A DNA stretch of 64,000 nt, taken from Colocasia esculenta. Taxonomy: Eukaryota > Streptophyta > Magnoliopsida > Alismatales > Araceae. Position 1 is the stretch's first letter. Each line of letters starts with the position of its first letter. Shown in pieces: positions 52,857 to 63,000 of the stretch. The stretch lies in NCBI GenBank assembly GCA_014218235.1, contig CM024766.1, positions 20,061,346-20,125,345 on the forward strand, in the 5' to 3' direction. The notes beneath the pieces are model-generated. The model was given only the letters and a program-made list of their open reading frames with translations. It was not told the DNA's origin and made no database searches. Position numbers and translations under genes: made by a program.

Positions 52857-54239
52857 ACATTGTCAAGTCTAATGGTGGGCAAATGGAGATTATTAGAAGA
52901 TTTTATTAAGTTAAATATTGATGCTGACATCAAGAAGAAGGGATGTCTTATTGCTAGTGTTAGAGCGCAACCTACACTATTGGAGGACATCATAGCACTC
53001 CAAGACAATGACCCTGTGCTCGTGGAAATTAAGGCTAATCTAGATCAGAGGTCGGATTTCTCTGTAACTGATGAAGGGAGATTATTGTTCTGGGATCGAG
53101 TCTGTGTACCGGACCATGCAGAGACAAAGAAGATGATTATGGATGAGGCTCACAAGACCAGGTATACCATTCATCCTGGAACTACCAAAATGTATTAGGA
53201 TCTGAAAAGAAGCTTTTTGTGGCCAAATATGAAGAGGGAAGTGGCAGAATATGTTGCCCGATGCTTAACATGTCAAAAGATCAAGGTGGAACACTTGCGA
53301 CCTGCAGGTAAACTAAAACCCCTAGAAATCCCGGCATGGAAGTGGTAAGGTATAGGGATGGACTTTATTTTCAGACTACCTAAATCTAGAGGTGGATTCG
53401 ATGGCATATGGGTAATAGTCGACTGCTTAACTTAGTCCGCTCACTGTCTTCCAGTAAAGAACAAGTGGTCAGTGGATGTCTTAGCTACATTGTATGTAAA
53501 GGAATTAGTAAGACTACAAGGAGTACCGGTGTCTATCATATCTGATAGAGAACCTAGGTTTACATCCCCCTTTTGGAAAGGACTGCACTATTCCTTGGGA
53601 TCTAAACTAAACTTTAGCACAGCTTTCCATCCGCAAACGGATGATCAGACGGAGAGAACCAATCATGTAATTGAAGATATGCTGAGAGCCTGTGTCCTAG
53701 ATTTTGGAGGTAGTTGGCATGAACACTTACCTCTTGTGGAGTTTTCCTACAATAATAGCTACCAAGCCAGCATACAAATGTCACCATTTGAAGCACTCTA
53801 TGACACGAGTTGCCGATTTCCAATATGCTGGTATGAAGTTGCCAAAAAGCAAATGCTAGGACCAAAAATGATAAGGGAAACCACAGAAAAGGTGAAGCTT
53901 ATCAGGGAAAGAATGGCAGTGGCACAACAAACACAAAAGGCATATGCATACAATAAAAGGAGAGACCTGGAGTTTCAAGTTGGTGATCATGTATTCTTAA
54001 AGGTGTCTCCAGGCCGTGGGATCAGGCGGTTTAGCATTAAAGGCAAGTTGTGACCTAGGTTCGTCGGGCCCTTCGAAATCCTCGAGAGAATCGACGAATT
54101 TGCATACTATCTGGCATTACCACCACAAATGCATGGAATACACAAAGTGTTCCATATATCCATGTTGAAGAAGTATGTACGAGATCTGTATCATGTTATA
54201 GAATATGAACTCCTGGAGTTCAACAAAGACGGAACGTAT
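52857..54239 (+). pseudogene. Second Ty3 chromovirus: integrase, 5' part lost
   Basis: Starts abruptly at the LTR of D with the region before integrase. Frame 52860-53198 holds VCVPDHAETKKMIMDEAH and TRYTIHPGTTKMY at a TAG (53196-53198). Then LKRSFLWPNMKREVAEYVAR, CLTCQKIKVEH (HHCC domain), stops near 53347 and 53431, and frame 53472-54053: VSIISDREPRFTSPFWKGLH, TERTNHVIEDMLRACVLDFG, EFSYNNSYQASIQMSPFEAL, DHVFLKVSPGRGIRRF, TGA at 54051-54053, then RFVGPFEILERIDEFAYYLA. Gag, protease, RT and RNase H are absent. Tail continues after the LINE fragment. Badly decayed. Confidence 0.88.
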
Positions 54240-54254
54240 CAAGAAAGGCCAATT

Positions 54255-54910
54255 TATTATTATTATTATTATTAAAAATGGTCCTCATGATCTTAGTCTA
54301 GAAGAGTGCACCCTGCCCCAGAGAGGGAGAATGACCCCACTCCACCAGCGAAGAACCTGGGCCATGAATAAATATAATATAGAGAAAAAGTACAAGTAGA
54401 CAAACCAGTCATAGTAATCTAACATGAAAGAGACCGATTTTGTCCAAGACTATAGGTCCTATTAACAGATGAGGAACATAGCCAAACCCCCAAAACACGT
54501 TATTCTCTTAAGACAGACAACCATAGTTAGCTAATGCATTAGCCACCTGGTTGGACTCTCGATATACATGGATGAACAAGAAATTATTTCTTTGGATCAT
54601 AGTGTCTGCATCCCTCCATTAACGGTAAGCTTGCCATGAGGGGCATCTTCCAAATTTGAACGAATTAACTAAGGCTAAGGAATCAGAATTAACCATTGAT
54701 ATCCGAAGACCAAGAAAACCTGCCACTCGGAGGCCATCACAAAGAGCTCTCATTTCAGCGATCATACTATTCCCTGGACCATAGTAGTGGGCAAAGGCCA
54801 CCAAAACTGATCGTCTCCTAGCCCGGATAACTCCTCCTTGTCCACAATCACCTGGATTACCCTTGCTATCGCCATCCACATTCAAACAATAACCAATTAT
54901 AGGAGGCAAT
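54255..54910 (-). mobile_element. 5'-truncated LINE (plant L1-like) 3' end
   Basis: A 656-bp insertion into the chromodomain-like tail of the second Ty3 element. On the minus strand it encodes an RNase H-type domain, then about 360 bp of 3' UTR, and ends in a TAA-repeat tail (plus strand TATTATTATTATTATTA at 54255-54273). With the 15-bp target duplication this is a standard L1-type 5'-truncated copy. Confidence 0.9.
54619..54909 (-). pseudogene. LINE-encoded RNase H domain fragment
   Basis: 96 codons without an ATG: GYCLNVDGDSKGNPGDCGQG, GVIRARRRSVLVAFAHYYGP, GNSMIAEMRALCDGLRVAGF and ISMVNSDSLALVNSF. The D (NVDGDSKGNPG), E (AEMRAL) and D (NSDSLALV) of plant-type RNase H are visible. This domain sits at the C-terminus of ORF2 in many plant L1 LINEs. 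Truncated at its N-terminus by the insertion edge. Confidence 0.88.
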
Positions 54911-54925
54911 CAAGAAAGGCCAATT

Positions 54926-55128
54926 AAGATCGTGGACCGGGAACTACGCCAACTAAAAAACAAGGTCATCCCACCAGTAAGAGTGAGATGGAATCAACGC
55001 AGAGAAGAGGATGAGACGTGGGAAACCGAGGAAGTTATGTGCAAAAGATATCCGGAGTTGTTCACAAGTAAGTACACGGCCTCTTGTACAATAAATCCTA
55101 TCTATGAATTTGGGGACCAAATTCTATT
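54926..55128 (+). pseudogene. Second Ty3 chromovirus: chromodomain-like C-terminal tail
   Basis: Continues 54239: KIVDRELRQLKNKVIPPVRV, RWNQRREEDETWETEEVMCK, RYPELF. This is the same chromodomain-type tail as in the Tekay-like element (IEDRRVQRLRNKAIPLVRVA). It runs to the polypurine tract. Confidence 0.85.
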
Positions 55129-55141
55129 AAGTGGGGGAGGG
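55129..55141 (+). other. Polypurine tract of the second Ty3 element
   Basis: AAGTGGGGGAGGG followed by TGTAGCACCCTGG, the 3' LTR start at 55142. Confidence 0.85.
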
Positions 55142-58100
55142 TGTAGCACCCTGGAAAATTTAGTAATTTAAAATTTTAAATAAATGGAAATAAATAATTT
55201 CCATAATATGTGAATGTTTAAAACATACGTACCATTATCGTATGTGTAAGAACACATCGAAAAATTTCGTAAAAACTATAAATCAACCCCAAATATTATC
55301 CTTAAATGTTCCACAAAGAAATTCATACAACAAAAAATCTGATTGGCCAAGCGTACGTCACAACGTGACTAATGATCCAAATTATGAAACTAAGTCGGAA
55401 AACCGTTAAGACGAAAATATAACACGATCATAAAATTAAATAAACATGTTGGAGAGACTTCCAACATCATGTATTGATGACCCATTATCGAAATTGGGCC
55501 AATGGATCACTTCTGGCCCAAGAATAAATGGAGGAAGAAAAATACATAGAAATTCGCAACCCTAATTGAGCTGAAATTAGAAAGAGGCAATTAAGGTAAA
55601 ATTGGATGAAATTAGGCTCTCTTGGCAACCCAAATTCGTGCCTAGCCATCCTTGGGGGTTTCCTAATGGACAAGACACTCTAATGGGGTGAGAGATCCTC
55701 AAAACATGGAAGGTGGCATGCTAAAGCCACAACCTTTCCTCTCTTGTTGCAATGGGACTTCTAAAAGTCCTAGATGCATATATGCTCTCCTCAAAACCCT
55801 AGGGGATGAGTTTACCATCTTGCTGGGGTCGTGTGGAGGAGTTCTTGGCGGCTGGGGAGCAGGAGATCGACCACAACAAGCTCTTCTTCTTCCCAGTTGC
55901 ATCTACATCGACCTGCGCAGATAGTCGTCTTGGAGTTGACCAAAGGTAGGCCAAACATTAACCAAACCTTGCAAGACTTATACCCCTGGAAGGAGGGCCG
56001 AGTCTAGTTTCTAATCCCACTGGTTTTCCTATTTTTAATCTAGTAGATTGAGAGTATTAAGCGTTCTCCAACAAGTGGTCTGAACAAGGACTATCTAGAG
56101 AATGAGAATTCTTCAACTCAGAAGGTAGGTGATCTCGGGCCAAATCTTAATAAATAATATACCAATGTGTAGAGCATCGAGTCTACTTTCATGTCCAAGT
56201 GGTTTCATTAAATTTCATTGAGTACCTCTTGAGCTATAAGCGTTTTGCCAAAGTCACGCATGTTAGGGACTTTTATGTTCTTGTCAATTTCTCACGCATC
56301 CCGAGGCCATTTTTAATAATTACAAAACCATAGTTCTCTCTTATTCCATGTTCCCAACAAGTTTTAGGTTGACACTTTTGTCCTAAGATCCCTATATTAG
56401 AAGATATAAGCGTTGCATGATGTTCGCTACATGTTCCTGTGATTTCCTGCGTTTTTGGGCAAGAACCCAAAACGCAACGGGTGTAGAGGATGTGTTTTGC
56501 ATGCATGTGAATCGCGACTGAGACCTGCGTCACGATTTAGAGTGCACCGTACGCCTCAAACTGTGCGTCGCCTAGTTTTCAGTGCCTGACTGAAACGCGA
56601 CGGGAACCATCGTCGCGATTCAGCCGTTTTGCCGCTCAAGTGTTTCCCACAATTTTTATATTAATAATTTAAATGCATTTCATGAACACGACGGGGTGTC
56701 CCGTCACGATTCAAACATGAAGGCGACCCCATTGGCCGTCGCAATTTACATCTGTAGATGTTAGCTTTGTTCTGACTATACATAGCGTTATTAAATGCGT
56801 CGACTGTGTCAGACGTGGATTTCTAGGCCAACCCGATACTTATTTTTACAGTGTTTAATGCTAGTCTTGCATGATATGTACTTAATATGCATTGTGTACT
56901 CTGTCTAATGACCTAAAAGCCAGCAACCCATGTCAAATACATAACGATGTAAAGACTATTCTAAATGTTCATTAATGCTACGATCTACTCTTGCAAACTA
57001 TTGATTAAATCATCTATTGTTCTAGCTTTTTAAAGTGATTAATTGTTATCTTAAAATGTGAAAATCATGTTTAGTTAATTGCATAGTTCCATCTCATGTT
57101 AGCATGTTAATTTTTTTCTGCAAGTTTGACACCGATGGATTGTGGATTGTGATACGTACATCACTACACTCATAGGCAGCCCTTTCTTGGGGAATTGGAA
57201 GCTCTCTGTTGGTCATTCCATATTGACAGACAAGCGACCTTTTCTCTAAGACCTCTGTCATTCTCCGTACTACGTGGATTCCCTTATGGAGACTGAGTTG
57301 GTTATACCATTGAAGTTACCTGGAGATAGTGTGCACTTCCTTTCTTCTCTTGTTCTCGTGAGTGTGATTTAAAATCTAGACTTAAGTCATTAATGTAAAA
57401 TGTGAACTAAAGTATAAATTGCACCGTTATGCTGCCGAAATTATCTCTTGACTATTGTTATCATGGAATCATGTTCACATTACATGCTACTTGTTCTCAT
57501 CATCACCATGAACATGACCTTACACATTCTACATCTTGAAACTCTTATTGGCCATTAATGACTGTGGGTATCCACATTTAAAAATAGTGAGATGCTGACT
57601 GTGCACGGAGGGCATCCAAGGGCTCCAGTCTAGCCCCAGTGATGGAGAGTCATAAATATATTATTAACCATGGGGTATAATGATTACTGGCATTGCATCT
57701 GCGCTGGGAGTACTTGGGTGTTGAATGCTAGATATAATAACCATATACACGTGTCCTAGTGTCCATTTCAAGGTGGATCTTTCCTTGGTGTACATTAGTG
57801 TCTTTGTGCCTGATTAGTGTTACGTGATCGTGCTCGTGTGTGCTTGCTTGCTTGCATAATATGACCATCCTGCAATTATTGTAATTGAAGTGATATCTTT
57901 CGTGCTTGTTACATGACATTATATTGGAAACTCTTGCTCGTTATATCGTTCTAGATCTTGCTCTATCATGATCACTCTATCTAGCTGGTTCATGTATCAT
58001 GTTTTCATGAGTTTAACCATACATGCATATCTTGACAATCGTGCTTACCTAGTTCTAAATTGTTAATCACTTATATCATTGCCCGCACATTGAGATATAA

Positions 58101-58511
58101 ATCCTACAGGGCTAGTTTACTCATTCCCTACTTTTAACCATTCTAGGTGACTATAAAATTCAAGAGGAGGAGCAAGTCGATGATGGGAATGCGTCTGATG
58201 ATGAGCGTCCCAATATGAGAGTCTATCCCTAGTTCGTATTTTGGAGTGTTAGATTCATGTAGTAGGTAGTGAGGAATAATGGACATTTCCTTTTATTGAG
58301 TCTTAGTCCTATATTAGTTACCTTTGATACATTCAGATGAGATTTGAATACAATTTTCAATGAATTCAATATTTGGGCCCTATTATGATGTTGTGTTGTT
58401 ACACATTTAGTGCGTGCTAGCTAGAGGCTTATTTGTCGACTGTTCAGATCTTAGAATATTGACTCGAATTATCGAAATTAATATCTGCTGCGTAATTCTC
58501 GGAACGTGACA
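55142..58511 (+). repeat. 3' LTR of the second Ty3 element (about 3.37 kb)
   Basis: The start is fixed by the polypurine tract; the end is placed at GGAACGTGACA (58511), the only TG...CA-compatible end near the next LTR start. Near 58150-58230 a GAGGAGGAGC-rich stretch resembles U5 of Tekay LTRs. CpG words occur at 56490-56755. No gene; the frames at 55688-55924 and 56273-56533 look spurious. The 5' LTR is not in the window, so the boundary cannot be verified. Confidence 0.6.
56490..56755. repeat. CpG word-pair array in the second Ty3 LTR (AATCGCGAC / GTCGCGATT)
   Basis: Inverted pairs: AATCGCGAC with GTCACGATT (56511-56538), ACGCGACGG with CGTCGCGATT (56591-56619), ACACGACGG with CGTCACGATT (56686-56715) and GGCGACC with CGTCGCAATT (56721-56749). 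An intermediate piece, GTCGCC, lies at 56565. Each pair is an imperfect inverted repeat with an unrelated spacer of 7-10 bp; several CpGs have decayed to CpA. Confidence 0.65.
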
Positions 58512-59034
58512 GCATAACTTTTCTGCCTTGACTGCGCTATCTTTAGACTTCCCTGACAATCTGTAAGGCCCTCGAATTTTGTCCTTTTATTTTGCCATGT
58601 GTTGATTTGATACTTGTGTATAGTGCCATGTATATGCATGTAAATATTTATGTACATATTATTTGAGTATCGTTGTACATATGTATATATATGTTTGTTA
58701 TGTATATGATGTTTGTATTTACATTGTATAGCTAGTATTTAAATTATACATTATTATTTGCATGTATGTACATAGTGTAAGCATGGTTTTCTGCAATTCT
58801 GTGTTTTGGGCGAAAGACCAATTGGCATCAACATGAATTGATGTTAAATGGTAGTTAGCGTACAGATCGATGGACTTTAACTCTTGGTAGGCGGCTAGGT
58901 ATGTGGACGTTTATCTCCCATATTTGTTGCGGCTGTAGATCCAAAAACTCCCGCGATTTCTTCGGCCCCTGTTAAGGAAACCGTCTCCCAACGGTCGGAC
59001 ACCCTATCTTCGCATACCCCAAAACCCATTGGCT

Positions 59035-59042
59035 TATAAAAA
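59035..59042 (+). promoter_or_regulatory. TATA box 1 of the third Ty3 LTR
   Basis: TATAAAAA in GGCTTATAAAAACCCC, with AAACCCTAA about 50 bp downstream. Confidence 0.6.
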
Positions 59043-60270
59043 CCCCCTCTTGCGGCCGGATTAGACCCTTTTGGCTGTTTTGTCAAAAACCCTAACTTTC
59101 TGTGCGAACATGAGACTTTGGAGATCTGAATCTGCCGTTTGGAAGCTCCTTCCGGTGATCTTCTTTGACTAAAGGGGACTTGGTTCATCTGTGAGGTTTT
59201 CCCGACTTCGGCGTGCTTTATCCATCAACACAGAAGTCGGATCTAGGAGAGATTGGAGCACTTCTTGGCATTGGCCAAGGAGAGCATCGTCGGTAAATAA
59301 TTTCATTTAGCAAATTTCTGAGAGGCAAGTAACCTGTGCACTTCGTCCTTACCCATGTCTAGTAGGTCCTAGGAATTTTAAAGATTTTTCCCTCATGTCC
59401 TGGAACCCCCCTTCATCAATTTTCTACGTTCAGTCTGTGTTTGCATAGACAGGAACTTAACGCCAACATCTAGTGTCGTAAAGATCCAAGGTTGGCGGCC
59501 ACATCTGGTGCCGTTAACTCATGTTGGCGGCAGCCTCTGTGCCGCCAAGTTTATCAGTTTTGACAGAATACATGTTTTGATGTTGTGACCTAAATTCTGG
59601 ATTTCTAAACATAAGTATATGCTGTAAAAAATCTGTGTGGTCAAGTATAACCAATAGAACATGCCATGGGATTGTGTTGAATTTTCATGTATTGTAATAA
59701 TTACTGGAATTTCTGAAATGAAACATTGAGCTTGATTTAGCCTTATTAATTACTGTTTACATAGATCCATGTACAATTAGAGTTTCAGAAAAATTCTATG
59801 GGTTATATACATATGTCAGGTTTAAGGCCTGCGAATTTTGGCCCATTTTAGTTAGATTTTGTCATGTGATGTGTATATACCTTATGTATATAATTGAGTG
59901 CATGTGTGTATATATGTATAAGTATTTATATCTGTACATGTATATATGTATATATTATATACATGATGTTTTATTTAATAATTAAGTTATGTACATTGCA
60001 TGTATAAACCTAGAGTAAGCAGAATTATTGAAAGTCTGTGTTCTGGCCAAAAACTCATTTGGCGTCAACATAAGTTGACGTTAAAGGGGAGCCAGCATCC
60101 ACATCGATGGACACCAATCCTAGATAGGCGGCTAGTGATGTGGACGCCTATATTCCAGATCTGGTTGCGCTTCAAGTCCGAAAACGCCCGCGATTTTTTG
60201 CTCTATGTTTTAGAAACCATCGTCCAACGGCTACAACCCCTACCTTATCAAGTCCCCGAACACTTGACCT

Positions 60271-60277
60271 TATAAAA
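60271..60277 (+). promoter_or_regulatory. TATA box 2 of the third Ty3 LTR
   Basis: TATAAAA in GACCTTATAAAACCCC, the counterpart of 59035 in the second repeat unit, with AAAAACCCTAA downstream. Confidence 0.6.
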
Positions 60278-62823
60278 CCCCTCTCTTCATTGAGATTGGG
60301 TCCTTTTGGCTCTTGAGTTAAAAACCCTAATCTTCTGTGCGAACTTGAGATTTGAAACCCTTTGATCCGGCGATTGGAGGCTCCATCTGGCGCTCTACCA
60401 TGACTGGAAGAGAGTCTGAACATCAAGGAAGGCTTCCATGACTCCGGTGTGCAGTAGGATTCATCACAGAACCCGGATCTGAGAGGTTTTGGAGGCTTCT
60501 TGGCACTGGTCGAGGAGAGCTTTTTCGATCCATATTTTTGTTTGTAGATTTTTACAAAGGCAAGTAACCCTTGATCATTGTCCATACATACGTATAGTAG
60601 GTCCCAGGTATTTGTTCGGATTTTATTCATGTCCTGGAACACCCTTTTCATCAGTTTTTCTCCGTTCAGTCTGTGTTTGCACAGACAAGATCTAGATGGC
60701 AACCTTTGCTGTCGTTTAGATCTATGGTCAACGGCCACCTATGGTGCCGTTAACCTGTTTGGCGGCCTCCTTTGTGCCGCTAAGTTCTTCAGGTGGTGAC
60801 AGTGTGCATGTCTGACCTGTGTAATCTATTTTCCAGATTTTCGAATATGAGGATATATTGCAAAAATGATATATTGTCAAGTATCTCCAGTGGATCATAC
60901 TGTGTAATTATGATGAATTTTTGTTCATTTCATTATTTATTAAAATTTCTGAAATGAAATGTTAGGCATGTGTTAATTTTATAAATTTCTTTTTACATAG
61001 TTTTATGCTGAATTAAGACTTCATGAAATTTTTGTGAGTCATATACATTTGTTAGGTCATGTTATGAAAATTAGACAATTTTTTTATTTCTGTGTGATTT
61101 ATTAAAATTTCTGAAACTAAAATGAGAGCTGTAAATAACCATGTTTAATCCAGTATAAATATGTCGGTTGTGAGATTGAGTCTTATAATTTTACAGAACT
61201 GACTGATGACTGCTTTCAGACATTTGAATTGCTATCGATTATGTATATATACACTCTTTTTAAATGAATTTTTGGTAGAAAATGCATGATATTGTTCCAA
61301 TTATCATAATTAGTGTATAACTCTGAAAAATCTGAAAAATTGAGCATATGATAAATTACCTGTTTTCAACCTGTCATAAAATTTTCATACTATTTGGATA
61401 ATAGTAGGTATTATTTTGGTTTTAAATAGAGAAATGACCACATTAAGCACATCGAATGTGATTATGTATAACACCATGATTATAGCATGTATAGGATCAT
61501 GATGTGGGTTAATTATTTACTGTAAATAGTAGTAACATGTTAGAAAAACTGAAGCTTATGCACCCATGTGAAATTGAGTATAATGGTAGTATACGGAATA
61601 TAAACAATGTGTAAATGACGTGAAATTTGTATAAACTGTGCCATGGGTGACACTGCTACCTTAGAGGGCTGTGGAACTGTACCGTAGTAAAGTACCTACA
61701 AGATGGCTCATGTGCAAGAAAATCCTATGGGAAATTAGGATGAAATCCTGGAGGTGGACAAGTACCACTGGTTAGGGTGGAGAGTGCTTCTCCCGGTTCT
61801 GCGCAGTTAACCAAGATCTATCACTGTTTTGCGTAGGTGATAGGTATGTGAATGTGATTGTGTGTCCTTCTAGAGGTTGTTTGGGCTATCTGTCACGGCA
61901 CTTAATATGATTAATGTGATTGTGCATAAGTGAAATGTGAAATTGTGCAATGTATAAATGGATATGTGAATGTGTGAAAACAATGTGATAGCATGCGAAT
62001 TAGTGAAATATTATATGAGTATGTTAAATCCATGTCAAACAGCAAGCTAATCATGTTCATAATGGTATTAAGTGTATAAAAATATACATAGAATACATGC
62101 TAGGTGTATTGCTTTCATTACGTGTGATTCCATGCTTAAGTTGCATAAATATATTGTAGCATGAATTGAATGAGTTTTAAGTTGATTAAGCATGTCAAGG
62201 AAATGTGTAGAGAGCATGTGATAGGTCTCATACTTAATGTGAATGGAAACATAAAGCATGTATCATGTTCTTTAATGTTATAGAAATTGCATGCATAGAA
62301 TTTAGAGATTTTTAAAACCATACTATATGTGTTGATTGTTCTAATAGTAATTAAAATGTACAAATGATGTATGTATGTATAATGTGCGTGGATTTATTGC
62401 TGAGTCTATTTAGACTCACTCTTGCTTCGGCGTACAGGTGTGGCAGGTGATTCCTCTTCCTTGGAGGAGATAGTTAGGAGCGACTCCGAGCGAGAGGTGT
62501 AACATCTTTTTTGGAGATTACGCTGTTGTATTTTCATTTCATAAGTATGTAGTCAAGGATATTATGTGATTCAAATGTTGACAATGTAATTTGATTTAGA
62601 ATTTTAATTATGTGAACTTTAGTTTCTTTCGTGTACTATATGGACTGTGGATAGAATGTGGATAATGAAATAGTATTGTTGTTTAATTTGTCTGTTCTAT
62701 GACTATATTTGTGTACATCTCAACTTAGTGCATATGTTGGGTCAATGTCCCACTGTAGTGATGCTCATTATACCGAGTGGGTTGGTGTAACCGTACCGGT
62801 ATAAGGAGGATCGTTACAGAGAT

Positions 62824-62835
62824 TGGTATCAGAGC
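62824..62835 (+). other. Primer-binding site of the third Ty3 element
   Basis: TGGTATCAGAGC, five bases after the LTR end. Confidence 0.9.
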
Positions 62836-62855
62836 CAGGTTGAGATTGTACATAA

Positions 62856-62889
<34 letters not shown>

Positions 62890-62892
62890 ATG
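62856..62892. repeat. TA microsatellite in the leader of the third Ty3 element
   Basis: Two TA runs separated by TATTTA. Confidence 0.95.
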
Positions 62893-63000
62893 CCATCATC
62901 TTCATTATATGCTAAGTCTTTATAGATTGTCCACATAGTTAAGAAAAAGTTAAGAATTAGATAGTTAGTTCCTAATTGTGATTAATCTATTTTGCAGGCT

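Larger units (their letters stand above)
54240..54925. repeat. 15-bp target-site duplication flanking the LINE fragment
   Basis: CAAGAAAGGCCAATT at 54240-54254 and again at 54911-54925. Long, variable-length target duplications are typical of target-primed reverse transcription by LINEs. Confidence 0.93.
58820..60785. repeat. CpG word pairs of the third Ty3 LTR (16-bp pairs, four clusters)
   Basis: Clusters near 58820-58910, 59459-59552, 60060-60150 and 60692-60785, i.e. before and after each TATA box. Pairs with CpGs 16 bp apart: GGCGTCA/GACGTTA (60061), GGCGGCT/GGACGCC (60128), AACGCCA/GTCGTAA (59460), GGCGGCC/GCCGTTA (59495) and AACGGCC/GCCGTTA (60730). Two others are 15 bp apart. Cluster 1 has mostly lost its CpGs. 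Confidence 0.7.
58562..61058 (+). repeat. Diverged tandem duplication (about 1.25 kb x 2) containing the LTR promoter
   Basis: Unit 1 58562 to about 59821, unit 2 about 59822 to 61058. Shared landmarks in order: AAGGCC..CGAATTTTG, AT-rich region, GGCNTCAAC word pair, TATAAAA (59035 and 60271), CCCTTTTGGCT, AAAAACCCTAA, TCTGTGCGAAC, AGGCAAGTAACC, GTCCTGGAAC, GTTCAGTCTGTGTTTGCA, GGCGGCC/GCCGTTAAC words, AAAATTTCTGAAATGAAA. The units have diverged substantially. Confidence 0.85.
58562..62818 (+). repeat. 5' LTR of the third Ty3 element (about 4.26 kb)
   Basis: Starts TGTAAGGCCCTCG, like the Tekay-like LTR start TGTAAGGTCTCGG, and ends ATCGTTACA at 62818, followed by a primer-binding site. It contains an internal tandem duplication (58562-61058) carrying two TATA boxes. 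The stretch 61059-62400 is AT-rich and non-coding; 62400-62500 has the CT-rich, GACTC-containing stretch also seen before the end of the Tekay-like LTR. The other LTR lies outside the window. Confidence 0.75.

Noticed and set aside
54619..54909. Host RNase H gene
   Set aside because: No ATG, bounded by a target duplication, and of LINE type.
55688..56533. Genes in the second Ty3 LTR
   Set aside because: Short frames on both strands without domain features, inside a long LTR.
60000..60799. Coding frames at 60000-60275 and 60489-60799
   Set aside because: They fall inside the LTR tandem duplication, and the partner unit does not keep the frames open.
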